This document shows positions 52,213 through 60,824 of a DNA stretch of 64,000 bases, piece by piece. The DNA comes from a bacterium. GTDB taxonomy: Bacteria; Zhuqueibacterota; QNDG01; JAFGCO01. The DNA lies in NCBI GenBank assembly GCA_016930535.1, contig JAFGGN010000046.1, positions 1-64,000 of the forward strand, read 5' to 3'. Position numbers and translations under genes: made by a program. Position 1 is the stretch's first letter; the number at the start of each line of letters is the position of its first letter. Under the pieces are notes generated by a model. The model saw nothing but the letters and a program-made list of their open reading frames with translations. It was not told the origin of the DNA and ran no database searches.

Positions 52213-52895
52213 TCCGCAGCAAGCGCCTCGATGATAAAACGGTAAGCCGGAGCAAGCATTTCAAAACCTTCGGTCAGATCTCCGGACAGGCCCGGTGAGA
52301 ACAGCACATCGTCATGCTCCCGGTCGCATGAAAGATAGAAACTCTTCTTCTGAAACCATGCCTGCACATCCTCCGGAAAATCGCCGGGCAGCGGCCGTTT
52401 GTAATTCTCGCCGTTGAGTGTGAACCGGCCGGACTCTTTTAAAAAGCGGATGGTCTTCCGGAACATTTCTGTTTTCCGGCCGATATGCACCCGGAACCGG
52501 TCCATCACGTCCCGCGAGGCCTCGTAAAATCCCATGCCGTATCTGTATCCATGCGGCGAGATCTCAAAGTAGAACCCCGGCGCGGACGTCCTCCAGTCCT
52601 CCCCCATGCGGCGTACCACGAGCCACATGGTATCGCGGAACAGGGATTTATCGTTTGAAAACCGAGTGTCCCGGTAAATTTTGCTGATCGTCCGGTTGAT
52701 TGCGGGCCGCATATCGAAATCCGGATCGATGGCCATCATTACCGGGGTCAGGTCCGCGATGAGCTGTCTGAACGGCGCGAGCAGCAGGGTTTCATACTGA
52801 TCCCGATGCGTCTCGAACCAGGGCTTGCTGTTCCGCTCCCGGTTTTCGATGAGGAACTGGACGGCTTCCGGACGGAAACCCTGAAACTGATTCAT
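52206..52895 (-). CDS. DUF2461 family protein
   Basis: A 229-residue protein of the DUF2461/TIGR02453 family: FRPEAVQFLIENRERNSKPWFETHRDQYE, ISKIYRDTRFSNDKSLFRDT, GFYFEISPHGYRYGMGFYEASRDVMDRFR. It is widespread with no assigned role. It lies 30 nt after the second marR gene in one operon. Confidence 0.92.
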   Translation of the reverse strand: MNQFQGFRPEAVQFLIENRERNSKPWFETHRDQYETLLLAPFRQLIADLTPVMMAIDPDFDMRPAINRTISKIYRDTRFSNDKSLFRDTMWLVVRRMGEDWRTSAPGFYFEISPHGYRYGMGFYEASRDVMDRFRVHIGRKTEMFRKTIRFLKESGRFTLNGENYKRPLPGDFPEDVQAWFQKKSFYLSCDREHDDVLFSPGLSGDLTEGFEMLAPAYRFIIEALAADY

Positions 52896-52925
52896 GTTGT
52901 TATCCTTCTATCGAGGGTTCAGTAT

Positions 52926-53381
52926 TCAATCCGACTGTTTTGTCAAATTTCCGAATATCCGTTCCAGCATGGATTCGAACCGGTCAATCTCTTTATCATC
53001 AAAACCATCATACCAAATCCCCGTCATGGCCCGTGAAACCTCGATGTACTTCTCCTGGAATGCCCGGTCCTTTTCCGTGCGGTAAATCAGGATCTGCCGC
53101 CTGTCGTCATGAGACGGTTTGCGCCGGATGTACCCGGAATTCTCGAGACGGTCCAGCATATGCGTGAGCGTGGACTTTCCCAGGGACGTTTCCCTGGCCA
53201 GAGTCTGAATGGGAATGCCGTCTTCCTGCCAGAGCACGAACAGGATGCGCCCCTGGGCCGGATTGAGCTCGTCCATGCCGTGCTCGCGAAGCAGCCGCGC
53301 AAATATGCGCCCGGACAGCTGATGGATTTTTGCGAGCAGAAATCCGCCTTTCTTTTGATCCTTCAGGGAGTCAGCCGCGAT
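52926..53381 (-). CDS. MarR-family regulator with probable ATC start codon
   Basis: About 151 residues. The winged helix reads IQTLARETSLGKSTLTHMLDRLENSGYIRRKPSHDDRRQILIY. The first ATG (53276) would give only 116 residues and lose the dimerisation helix. The frame stays open upstream and reads KKGGFLLAKIHQLSGRIF, typical MarR N-terminal sequence. Between the upstream stop at 53402 and that ATG there is no ATG, GTG or TTG. A full AGGAGGT (53393-53387) lies 5 nt before an in-frame ATC at 53381, so ATC is the proposed start. Such starts usually lower expression. The gene is in an operon with a PNPOx-like gene, a lipoprotein and DUF2461, under a promoter that carries an operator. Confidence 0.75.
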   Translation of the reverse strand: MAADSLKDQKKGGFLLAKIHQLSGRIFARLLREHGMDELNPAQGRILFVLWQEDGIPIQTLARETSLGKSTLTHMLDRLENSGYIRRKPSHDDRRQILIYRTEKDRAFQEKYIEVSRAMTGIWYDGFDDKEIDRFESMLERIFGNLTKQSD

Positions 53382-53418
53382 TGTCCACCTCCTGCCTGCT
53401 CATGAACGGCACACGGAC

Positions 53419-54576
53419 CTATTCGGTTCGCATCCAGAATCCCCAGCCCCAGTTTTCCGTAACCTGGGACCGGAGCAGAATCGTATTGTCTCCCGCTTTC
53501 AGAGGGAGCCCGAATTCAAACTGATCCGGTTTCAGGCGGCAGTCATGATTTGCCTCCGGATCGTTCCATCCGCGCCGCGGACCCCGGAACACGATTTTCC
53601 CGTTGCACCATACCGTACAACGGTCCGTATAGGTAACCCAGGCCTTTTTCACCTGCTCCCGGTCCGAACCCAGAATGGTTCTGGCAAATACGGTTCCGCT
53701 CTTGTTCCTTCCGGGGAAAAGCGCGCCGCAATTCACCACACCGCGGCCGTCGGGAACAGCCTCGGTCCATAGGATATCCGGTCCGTTCAGTTTGTCCGGG
53801 AGGGATTCGGATCCGAATTCCGGCTCCTGCGGCCTCGTGACGGTCCATTTTCTGATGACGGGTTTGTCCCTGGCGGCTTCCCACGGATCCTTCAGTACTG
53901 GCTGAAGGGTATTTTCCGGCAGAGCCTTCACGCGGAAATTCCTCAGATAAGCCTTGCCCGGACCGAGCGAACTGAGCTGAACGCCGCCCTTGGCATACGG
54001 CACATCATAAATCGTGTACACCGGATGTTCCATGTCGTTGACGTAGGCATTTGCAAATTCACCGCACACATCGATGCGGAACCGGATCCATTGATCCCGA
54101 ACGGTCACGGGTGATTCCTGGGATACCGGCCATAATTTCCAGGACGATATGCCGTGCTTGTACCCGCCGATTACCTGGGCGGATTCCAGAACCACGGCAC
54201 GCGTGGTGTCATGGGTCATAAAGCTGATATCGAAGGCGCTCAGACCGTCTTCCTGGACATAATAATCCAGCCCCACCCAGTTGCCGCCGCAGGGCAGTAT
54301 TTCGATTTCAGCCCGGTAACAGGTCCACGATGTATCCCCTGCCCAGGGAAAATTCTCGCCGAACCATTCCGTTTCGATGGCAAATACACGCCCGTATTCC
54401 GGATGATCTTCAAATCCGGAGGGCGGGACGCGCCACGCCGGCGAACCAGCTGCAGGCCCGCTCCCGTCCAGGGGATCGAAAAACAGGTCTCGCCCCATTT
54501 CCGCTTTCCGGCATGCCGATAACAGGACCAGCCCGCACAGGACAAACAATGCGCATTTTTTAAAATATTGATACAT
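53419..54576 (-). CDS. Lipoprotein with lectin-like beta-sandwich domains
   Basis: About 385 residues, with lipobox LLSAC (Cys about 22 from the chosen start). A laminin-G/DUF1080-like sandwich (about residues 45-215) precedes a GH2-type jelly-roll segment at the C terminus (TVFARTILGSDREQVKKAWV, CTVWCNGKIVFRGPRRG, LPLKAGDNTILLRSQVTENW). No catalytic residues are apparent, so it is probably a surface or periplasmic glycan-binding protein. The start at 54576 has GGTGG upstream. A GTG at 54594 overlapping the previous stop is the alternative. Confidence 0.72.
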   Translation of the reverse strand: MYQYFKKCALFVLCGLVLLSACRKAEMGRDLFFDPLDGSGPAAGSPAWRVPPSGFEDHPEYGRVFAIETEWFGENFPWAGDTSWTCYRAEIEILPCGGNWVGLDYYVQEDGLSAFDISFMTHDTTRAVVLESAQVIGGYKHGISSWKLWPVSQESPVTVRDQWIRFRIDVCGEFANAYVNDMEHPVYTIYDVPYAKGGVQLSSLGPGKAYLRNFRVKALPENTLQPVLKDPWEAARDKPVIRKWTVTRPQEPEFGSESLPDKLNGPDILWTEAVPDGRGVVNCGALFPGRNKSGTVFARTILGSDREQVKKAWVTYTDRCTVWCNGKIVFRGPRRGWNDPEANHDCRLKPDQFEFGLPLKAGDNTILLRSQVTENWGWGFWMRTE

Positions 54577-54590
54577 GTCAACCACCCGGA

Positions 54591-55094
54591 TCACGGGATC
54601 CCGTTATTTTTTAAACAGCGATATGATGATTCCGGTATTTCGAACTCAAACAGATGATCCCGGAACCATCCCCTCGCATGCGACGGATCGAACCGGATGA
54701 TCCCGTACTCGGATCCCTCCAGACCTCCCTGGTAAAACTGTTCCCAGCCGTTCTGCCACAGTGCGGCCCTGATGTCCGGTTCCCCGACAATTGAAATCGC
54801 CCCCTTAAGCGTCAAACCGTGAAAGCGCGGTGCGTCACAGAAAAACAGGCTGGCTTTGCCGTTGTTCCTGATCTGCCGGATCTTGTTCGATGACAGGCCG
54901 GTCGAAAAGAAACACACCCAGGGATTGTTCATGGCGCTGATGAAAGCGGCCTGGGAAGGAAACTGGCTCCTGTTCCGGAGGCTGGAAAGACAACGGATAT
55001 CCGGTTCACCGGATTCATCCGCGGTTGCAAGGTATCCGACATCCGCGGATTGGATCAGCCGGATGCAGGCATTCTGAATGGACTCTGGCGACAT
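54591..55094 (-). CDS. Pyridoxamine 5'-phosphate oxidase-like flavin-binding protein
   Basis: A 167-residue split-barrel protein of the PNPOx-like/general stress protein 26 type: VGYLATADESGEPDIRCLSSLR, WVCFFSTGLSSNKIRQIRNNGKASLFFCD, GAISIVGEPDIRAALWQNGW. Relatives bind FMN or F420, and substrates vary. It is first of the operon PNPOx, lipoprotein, marR, DUF2461, behind a strongly palindromic promoter. Confidence 0.88.
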   Translation of the reverse strand: MSPESIQNACIRLIQSADVGYLATADESGEPDIRCLSSLRNRSQFPSQAAFISAMNNPWVCFFSTGLSSNKIRQIRNNGKASLFFCDAPRFHGLTLKGAISIVGEPDIRAALWQNGWEQFYQGGLEGSEYGIIRFDPSHARGWFRDHLFEFEIPESSYRCLKNNGIP

Positions 55095-55125
55095 GATCGC
55101 TCCCTGACTGAAAAACAGAACAATT

Positions 55126-55164
55126 GGTTCTATATAATATAGTTCTATATAGAACCTTTGTCAA
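55126..55164 (-). promoter_or_regulatory. Promoter with three-half-site operator of the PNPOx/marR operon
   Basis: Minus strand TTGACA (55164-55159), a 17-nt spacer and TATATT (55141-55136). The spacer contains the perfect 14-bp palindrome GTTCTATATAGAAC (55142-55155). A further half-site GGTTCTATA (55126-55134) lies past the -10, giving direct and inverted copies of GTTCTATATA. The MarR encoded third in the operon is the obvious candidate to bind it. Confidence 0.8.
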
Positions 55165-55228
55165 GAAAAAAATCAGGGGTTGCCTGTCCGGCCGATCGAA
55201 AAAACCCATACGGGAGTAAATTTACGGC

Positions 55229-55268
55229 AAAAAAAAACAGGCCCCCCGGATTTGCATCCGGGAAGCCT
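55229..55268 (-). terminator. Intrinsic terminator of the nine-gene PhzF/PLP operon
   Basis: On the minus strand AGGC-x-TCCCGGAT pairs with ATCCGGGGGGCCT across a GCAA loop, followed by G and then T9. It lies about 55 nt after the MFS stop. Confidence 0.88.
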
Positions 55269-55323
55269 TTGGGGAGAGAGAAAAACAGATACCAGGATCA
55301 TCAGAAACCGTGTCTGATCGATT

Positions 55324-56562
55324 TCACGATAACTCTTTCGCTATTATGACGTCTTCCTGCTTCAAACCGTTTACACGGATCAACCGTTTGTTTACATAAA
55401 AAAATCCAAGCCATACTACTGCCCCGATCAGGCCCGTGGAAAGCCACATCGGACGCGGGCCGAGTCTGGTATAGGCCATAGAACCCGCAAGGGGAGCCAC
55501 CACGAATGCCATGGAAAATGTCAGTGTGAACACACCCATATACCGGCCCCGGACACTGTCATCCGCTCGGTTCGCGATGAATGTGGCGATGAGCGGAAAA
55601 ACGAGCATTTCCCCGATGGTCCAGAGCACCACGGTCATGGCCACGTACAGATAATGCGGACAGAACGGCAGCAGAAAAAAGCCGCCGAACAGAAAAACAA
55701 TGCCCGCCATGACCACGGGGATCGGATTCAGCCTCTCGAGCCGGTGAATGACCGGCATTTCAAACAGGACCAGGAGAATACAGTTGATCGTGAGCAACAG
55801 GCCGATCTCATTCTCCAGTAACCGGTTGATTTCCCGTAAATATATGGTCCATGTATTGAAAATCTGAAAAAACACGACAGCCAGCACCAGAAGCAGTCCC
55901 ATCACGCCCATAAAAAGACCGTCATGCCAAGGAGATTCCGCTGCTGCTGCAGTCGCCTCCGGCTCCGGCTGCAATCTCTGCGAGTTCCGAAACAGAGAAT
56001 AAAACAGGCCGGCGGCTGCCAGACAGGTCAGGCCGTCCACCCAGAAAATCAATCCATAATCGATGCGGGCCAGAAATCCGCCGACAGCCGGTCCGAACGC
56101 GATGCCAAGATTGGCGGCCAGGCGGTTCAGCACGATGCCCCTGGCACGGATGTCCGGCGGGCATATCTCCGTAAAGGCCGTGATATTTGCGGGCCTGAAC
56201 GCTTCGCCGACCACGGCCACCAGAAAAATGGTCAGTGCAATGGTTTCGAACCGGTCCATCTGCCCCAGAACGATAAATCCGACCCCGTTCCAGATCAGGG
56301 AATAAACCTGGACCTTATAGGTTCCCCAGCGGTCACACAGCCATCCGCCGAAATAGGATCCGAACAGGGATCCGATACCCCATATGCTCATGATCTGACC
56401 GGCCTGCCGCAGTCCGAATCCCAGCTTTCGCGTCAGGTACAGGGTCATGAAAAATACAACCATCATGCCGCAGCGGTTGATGAAAACAACCCAGGCGAGC
56501 CACCAGGCTTCCCGAGGTAGACCCGCATAGCTTTCCCTGTATTTTTGTATCAAATTCTTCAT
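55324..56562 (-). CDS. MFS transporter (multidrug-exporter type)
   Basis: A 412-residue protein with twelve membrane spans. The loop 2-3 motif GSYFGGWLCDRWGTYK is the MFS motif A, and NRLAANLGIAFGPAVGG in span 5 is the antiporter motif C (GxxxGPxxGG), which marks exporters. It is last of the PhzF/PLP operon, 28 nt after a methyltransferase gene, so it probably exports the product of that operon. Confidence 0.9.
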   Translation of the reverse strand: MKNLIQKYRESYAGLPREAWWLAWVVFINRCGMMVVFFMTLYLTRKLGFGLRQAGQIMSIWGIGSLFGSYFGGWLCDRWGTYKVQVYSLIWNGVGFIVLGQMDRFETIALTIFLVAVVGEAFRPANITAFTEICPPDIRARGIVLNRLAANLGIAFGPAVGGFLARIDYGLIFWVDGLTCLAAAGLFYSLFRNSQRLQPEPEATAAAAESPWHDGLFMGVMGLLLVLAVVFFQIFNTWTIYLREINRLLENEIGLLLTINCILLVLFEMPVIHRLERLNPIPVVMAGIVFLFGGFFLLPFCPHYLYVAMTVVLWTIGEMLVFPLIATFIANRADDSVRGRYMGVFTLTFSMAFVVAPLAGSMAYTRLGPRPMWLSTGLIGAVVWLGFFYVNKRLIRVNGLKQEDVIIAKELS

Positions 56563-56590
56563 GATTTATCCGGAACCAAATCTGCCTGTA

Positions 56591-57382
56591 TTAATCAATA
56601 ACCGCCTCAACCTCAAGCCGCATCATGCGTACATGGGTCCGTCCTTCCGGATCGGCCGGATAGGATGACAAATATGTTTCCAGCACTTCATCCAGAAACG
56701 TTTCCCTTTTCTCCCCGGGAATCCTGTCCGTGTAGGGAAACCAGGTGGTGCGCAGCCAGCCCGACAGACCTTCCCGGTCCCCGTGCACCATATCTTTTGG
56801 AATCCGTTCGATGCGCACCGGTCTGTAGCCGCATGCCGGCAACCATTTTTTATAATCCTTGACATCATAGAAATAATACGGAAATTCAAATCCAGTGAAA
56901 TAACCGGTCCAGGCATTTCGGGCGATGACGGTTTCGACACAGGACGCCACATCGGCCGCATTTCCGGCGCCGCCCATCTGAAACAAGATTCTGGCGTCCG
57001 GGCTCAGCACTTTTTTCAAACCGTTCAGCATCTGTTCGTGATTCCTGACCCAGTGCAGCACCGCATTTGAAAACGCCACATCGACCCTGCTTTCAAGCCG
57101 GATATCAGTGGCATCCATGACTATAAATTGCAGGTTATCCCTCTGAAAATTCCGTGAAGCCAGTGCGATCATGGACTCTGACAGATCGATGCCGGTTACC
57201 GATCCGTCCGGAAGACGTCCGGCTATCTCGTACGCTATACGTCCGTCTCCGCATCCGATATCCAGAACCGCTTCATGACCCTCAAGATGCAGTTTCGCCA
57301 TCAGCTCCGAGGCCCATTTTTTCTGGGCGGAAGAGTTGTCCGCATAGTCTTCGGCGTTCCATGAATTCGAAATCGCTCTCAT
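56591..57382 (-). CDS. SAM-dependent methyltransferase (trans-aconitate methyltransferase-like)
   Basis: A 263-residue class I methyltransferase: VLDIGCGDGRIAYEIA (motif I), VTGIDLSESMIALA, FIVMDATDIR and VDVAFSNAVLHWV. The C-terminal YFYDVKDYKKWLPACGY and GLSGWLRTTWFPYTDRIP match trans-aconitate-type enzymes, which methylate carboxylates. It overlaps the decarboxylase stop by ATGA. A carboxylic acid ester in the product is possible. Confidence 0.85.
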   Translation of the reverse strand: MRAISNSWNAEDYADNSSAQKKWASELMAKLHLEGHEAVLDIGCGDGRIAYEIAGRLPDGSVTGIDLSESMIALASRNFQRDNLQFIVMDATDIRLESRVDVAFSNAVLHWVRNHEQMLNGLKKVLSPDARILFQMGGAGNAADVASCVETVIARNAWTGYFTGFEFPYYFYDVKDYKKWLPACGYRPVRIERIPKDMVHGDREGLSGWLRTTWFPYTDRIPGEKRETFLDEVLETYLSSYPADPEGRTHVRMMRLEVEAVID

Positions 57383-58773
57383 CGATCCATCCCTTTTTCT
57401 TTTCTCGCTTTCACGAAGGTATCGACGGCCAGCCGTACATCCGCTTCCGTGGTTCTCCAGGAACAGACACTGATGCGGATGACCGGTTCATTGCGCCACA
57501 TGGCTCCGCCGCACCAGCAGGTCCCCGACCGCTGAACGGCCTGCAATACCGATTTTGTTTCCGCTTCCGTATCACAGGCCACCATCACCTGGTTAAACAC
57601 CACCTCGTTCAAAATCCGGAATCCCGCCTGACTCAATGCCGCGGCAAATTGATCCGCACGTTCACACAGCCGGTCCACGAGTGTTTCCACACCCCGGCGG
57701 CCGAGTGTTTTCAGGACGGCCCACAGCTCGACCGCCCTGGCGCGTCTGGACATTTCGGGCGTGTACAGCATGCCGTCCCTGTTGTCGCTGTACTGAATGT
57801 AGGATCCCGTGGCCTGCATGGCAGATACCAGTGCCTGTGCATGTCTGCACAGAACAATACCCGAGTCATAGGGGGCATTGAGTGTTTTATGCGCATCCAC
57901 GGACCATGAATCCGCCCTCTCCATGCCCCTGATCAGACGGCGTTTCTTTTCCGATGCGGCGGCCCATAAACCGAATGCGCCATCCACATGCACCCATGAA
58001 CCCGCCCGTGCCGCTTTGTCACAAATGGCCTGAAAATCATCGAACGCACCCGAATTCACGTTCCCGGCCTGCGTGATGACCAGGGTCCGGTCGTCCAGTC
58101 GGGGAAGGTTTTCCGTCCGCAACCGTCCCTCTTTATCGACCGGCACATGTTCCGTCTGGGCCTTTCCGAATCCCAGAATTGCCAACGCCTTGAATACGGA
58201 TGAATGGGCCTGGTCACCGAGCACTACCCTCAGCCTGGGCGCATCGAACAGACCCTTTTCCGCCGGATTCCACCCCAGCCTGTCCAGAAGGGCATGCCGC
58301 GCAGCCGCTAAACCGCACATCGTGGCCGTGGACGTGCCGCTGACGAATCCGGCCACGGTTCCATGCGGCAATCCGAACATATCGACCAGCCATGCTTCAC
58401 AGAGGCTTTCGAGTTTGGCCGTCACGGGAGACATCACGTATAGGGCATAATTCTGACCCCAGGCTTCACACAGCCATTTTGCTGCGAGTCCTGCCGGCAG
58501 CGTACCGCCATTGACAAAGCCAAAATACCGGCCCCCGCTCTGTGCAACCGTAGCGGGCGATCCCAGCCTGTGCAGGTCCTGCAGAACAGCAACCGGATCC
58601 CCGGGTAATTCAGGCAGCGGCCCATCGAACAGCTCCAGGTCGTGTATCGCCTTGTCCGGCGGATACACATCGCGGCTGACGACCGAATCCAGATACTGCC
58701 CGGCACAGGCTGCAGCTTCCTTTAGCAGAACCTTCTGGTATTCAGGATCCTGCATTTTTTCAAAAATATCCAT
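57379..58773 (-). CDS. Group II PLP-dependent decarboxylase-like enzyme
   Basis: A 464-residue fold-type I PLP enzyme of the group II amino-acid decarboxylase family: SGGRYFGFVNGG, GFVSGTSTATMCGLAAAR (cofactor phosphate), VLGDQAHSSV (His stacked on PLP), HVDGAFGLWA (Asp to the pyridine N) and Lys in SVDAHKTLN (Schiff base). Relatives decarboxylate aromatic or acidic amino acids, or act as aldehyde synthases or lyases. It starts on the last base of the C_GCAxxG_C_C stop (TGATG), so translation is coupled. It probably supplies the amine or aldehyde core of the pathway. Confidence 0.88.
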   Translation of the reverse strand: MDIFEKMQDPEYQKVLLKEAAACAGQYLDSVVSRDVYPPDKAIHDLELFDGPLPELPGDPVAVLQDLHRLGSPATVAQSGGRYFGFVNGGTLPAGLAAKWLCEAWGQNYALYVMSPVTAKLESLCEAWLVDMFGLPHGTVAGFVSGTSTATMCGLAAARHALLDRLGWNPAEKGLFDAPRLRVVLGDQAHSSVFKALAILGFGKAQTEHVPVDKEGRLRTENLPRLDDRTLVITQAGNVNSGAFDDFQAICDKAARAGSWVHVDGAFGLWAAASEKKRRLIRGMERADSWSVDAHKTLNAPYDSGIVLCRHAQALVSAMQATGSYIQYSDNRDGMLYTPEMSRRARAVELWAVLKTLGRRGVETLVDRLCERADQFAAALSQAGFRILNEVVFNQVMVACDTEAETKSVLQAVQRSGTCWCGGAMWRNEPVIRISVCSWRTTEADVRLAVDTFVKARKEKGMDR

Positions 58774-59198
58774 CAGATCATTTCATTTTCATGCAGAATA
58801 TCGATCACCCAGCCGGCCGTCTGGGCCACCACATGGGCGCATTGCTGAGAATCCTCCTGCGGTCCCATTATGTCGAGAAGGGCACTGCATTGCGTGCAGG
58901 CCAGTGCGTTCACGAATCTTTGGCGCAGTTCCGCCGCCATGGACTTTGAAACCATCGCATCTTCCGTCCCGTGATCCCGTCCCGCCACAAAGCCGATGGC
59001 CATGACGCCGCCGGCCAGGGCGCCGCACAATTCCTCTCTGGATCCGCCGACACCCCCTCCGAAAGGTGTGGCGATTCTGGAAAGCCTGTCTCCCTGTTCC
59101 CCATGAGTATGCCAGACAACGGACCGTAAAACGGATTCCGCACAATTCAGTCCGGATGTAAAATAATCATGTGCTTTCTGTGCAGCCGAATTTTTCAT
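58773..59198 (-). CDS. C_GCAxxG_C_C family protein
   Basis: A 141-residue protein with the family signature: Cys in FTSGLNCAESVLR, then FGGGVGGSREELCGALAGGVMAIG, then Cys pairs LACTQCSALL and QQCAHVVAQTAGWV. The conserved cysteines suggest a redox or metal role, but none is established. In this operon it is translationally coupled to the decarboxylase gene. Confidence 0.85.
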   Translation of the reverse strand: MKNSAAQKAHDYFTSGLNCAESVLRSVVWHTHGEQGDRLSRIATPFGGGVGGSREELCGALAGGVMAIGFVAGRDHGTEDAMVSKSMAAELRQRFVNALACTQCSALLDIMGPQEDSQQCAHVVAQTAGWVIDILHENEMI

Positions 59199-59225
59199 TT
59201 CTTCTGGCCTCCGGTATTTATCCTT

Positions 59226-59945
59226 TTATTTTCTTGCACCGTACATCACAAACAATCCCGCCTTGTACCAGCACTCCGCCTCGTGAAATCCGACTTCCTT
59301 CAGAAATCGCAGCTGAACTGAAACCGGTTCATATTTGTTTTCTTCCTTCGCCCGGGCGTTTTCCGGAACATTCAGCAATTCATCCCCGAGTCCGTATTCA
59401 TTTTTTCTCACAGACAGCCAGTCCCGCCAGATTTCATCATAAAAACCGTTGTAAACCGGATGCTCCGGCATGGCCGTATCGATATTCACGAAATAGCCGC
59501 CCGTTTTCAGCATTGTATGAATCTGGGCAAAAAGCCCGCGCTTTTCATCGTGATCCAGATGATGAATCGCAAATGCGGAAACCACCAGGTTATACCGGGG
59601 CTTCAGTCGGCATTCCCTGAGCAGGTCCTGAAAAGTGATGCACCTGAAATCGACATCGCTCCAGCCCCTCAGCCGTTTTTCTGCAGAAGCGAGCATCTGA
59701 TCCGATCCGTCCCAGGCCGAAAGACGAATGCGCCTATCCACTGATTTCAGGAATGCACCGACCGCTCCGTCTCCGCATCCCAGATCCAGAACGTCGTTCA
59801 CGGATTCCCCGGACGCCACATTACGATAAAACAATCCAAGGAGGGAAAGCAGCCTGGAGCGGTCCTGAATCAGATGATCCGCCTGTTCACGGTAAGCCTT
59901 CGATTTTTCGGCATCGAACCATTCGCTGTTTTCAAATTCTGACAT
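59226..59945 (-). CDS. SAM-dependent methyltransferase
   Basis: A 239-residue class I methyltransferase. Motif I is VLDLGCGDGAVGAFL, then LSAWDGSDQMLASAE, NLVVSAFAIHHLDHDEKRGLF and LKTGGYFVNIDT. The substrate is unknown. The start at 59945 is taken because AGGGA lies 6 nt before it. It is 27 nt upstream of the C_GCAxxG_C_C gene. Confidence 0.85.
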   Translation of the reverse strand: MSEFENSEWFDAEKSKAYREQADHLIQDRSRLLSLLGLFYRNVASGESVNDVLDLGCGDGAVGAFLKSVDRRIRLSAWDGSDQMLASAEKRLRGWSDVDFRCITFQDLLRECRLKPRYNLVVSAFAIHHLDHDEKRGLFAQIHTMLKTGGYFVNIDTAMPEHPVYNGFYDEIWRDWLSVRKNEYGLGDELLNVPENARAKEENKYEPVSVQLRFLKEVGFHEAECWYKAGLFVMYGARK

Positions 59946-59994
59946 ATTGTCCCTGTATATGATCATTCAGACTGCGACCGAAGGCATGACCGTT

Positions 59995-60792
59995 TCAGTC
60001 CGGTTTATTTATTGATTTTCTTCCGGCCACGATGACCATGTTCGCACTGCTGTAAAACTGGCCCGTCTTGCTGAGCTCTGAAAGCTGCCTGGTCCACAGG
60101 TCCATTTCAGCCTCAGTCGCAATGTTCGCCAGAACGGCTTCCTGCTTCAGCCATTCCCCGAATGGCGTTTCCTCCAGATCCGTCATGACCATGGGGAAAT
60201 GCTCGATCTGGACCTCCGACAAATGCTTCTGCATAAACATCTGATAGAACTGGCGCCCGGCAAATCCATTGGGCCGCATTTTCAGTGCAAAAAATGTCAT
60301 GAGGCGCCGCTCGAGTTCACTGTTTTCAAAATTCACGGAAGCCGTGGCCCAGTCCGTATCCGCCAGTACGATCATGCCTCCCGGTTTGGTCACCCGCACC
60401 ATTTCCTGAAATACTGTGGGACGGTCATAGGGCCCGGGAAGCACCTGAAACAACCGTTCCGCCCGGATCGAATCGAACGCGTTTTCCCTGAAAGGCATGT
60501 CGATCACATCGCCGTACCGGTGTTCGACGATGCCCTTCACACCCTGTTCCTTTGCAAACGCGTCTGCTTTTACGAGCATTTCCTCATCGATATCGAGACC
60601 CGTCACTTTTCCGTCCGGGCCTACCAGTGCGGCCAGGGCCACCGTATCCATACCGGGTCCGCATCCGACGTCCAGTACATGATCACCGGTTTTGATATCC
60701 ATCCATTCATAGGTTCTCTGTTTCAGATGTTTGACACGCTCCGCCGCTTTCTGTAAAAATTCGGCATTGACGTATCCTGCGGATTTCGGCAT
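59995..60792 (-). CDS. SAM-dependent methyltransferase (UbiE-like)
   Basis: A 265-residue class I methyltransferase: VLDVGCGPGMDTVALAALV, VTGLDIDEEMLVKADAFA, GDVIDMPFRENAFDSIRAERLFQVLP and VTKPGGMIVLADTDW. The start at 60792 is supported by AAAGGA 7 nt upstream. The substrate is unknown. It lies between the ketopantoate-reductase-like gene and the second methyltransferase. Confidence 0.87.
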   Translation of the reverse strand: MPKSAGYVNAEFLQKAAERVKHLKQRTYEWMDIKTGDHVLDVGCGPGMDTVALAALVGPDGKVTGLDIDEEMLVKADAFAKEQGVKGIVEHRYGDVIDMPFRENAFDSIRAERLFQVLPGPYDRPTVFQEMVRVTKPGGMIVLADTDWATASVNFENSELERRLMTFFALKMRPNGFAGRQFYQMFMQKHLSEVQIEHFPMVMTDLEETPFGEWLKQEAVLANIATEAEMDLWTRQLSELSKTGQFYSSANMVIVAGRKSINKPD

Positions 60793-60824
60793 ACAATTGT
60801 CCTTTCTCTCCAGGCCGTGATGAC

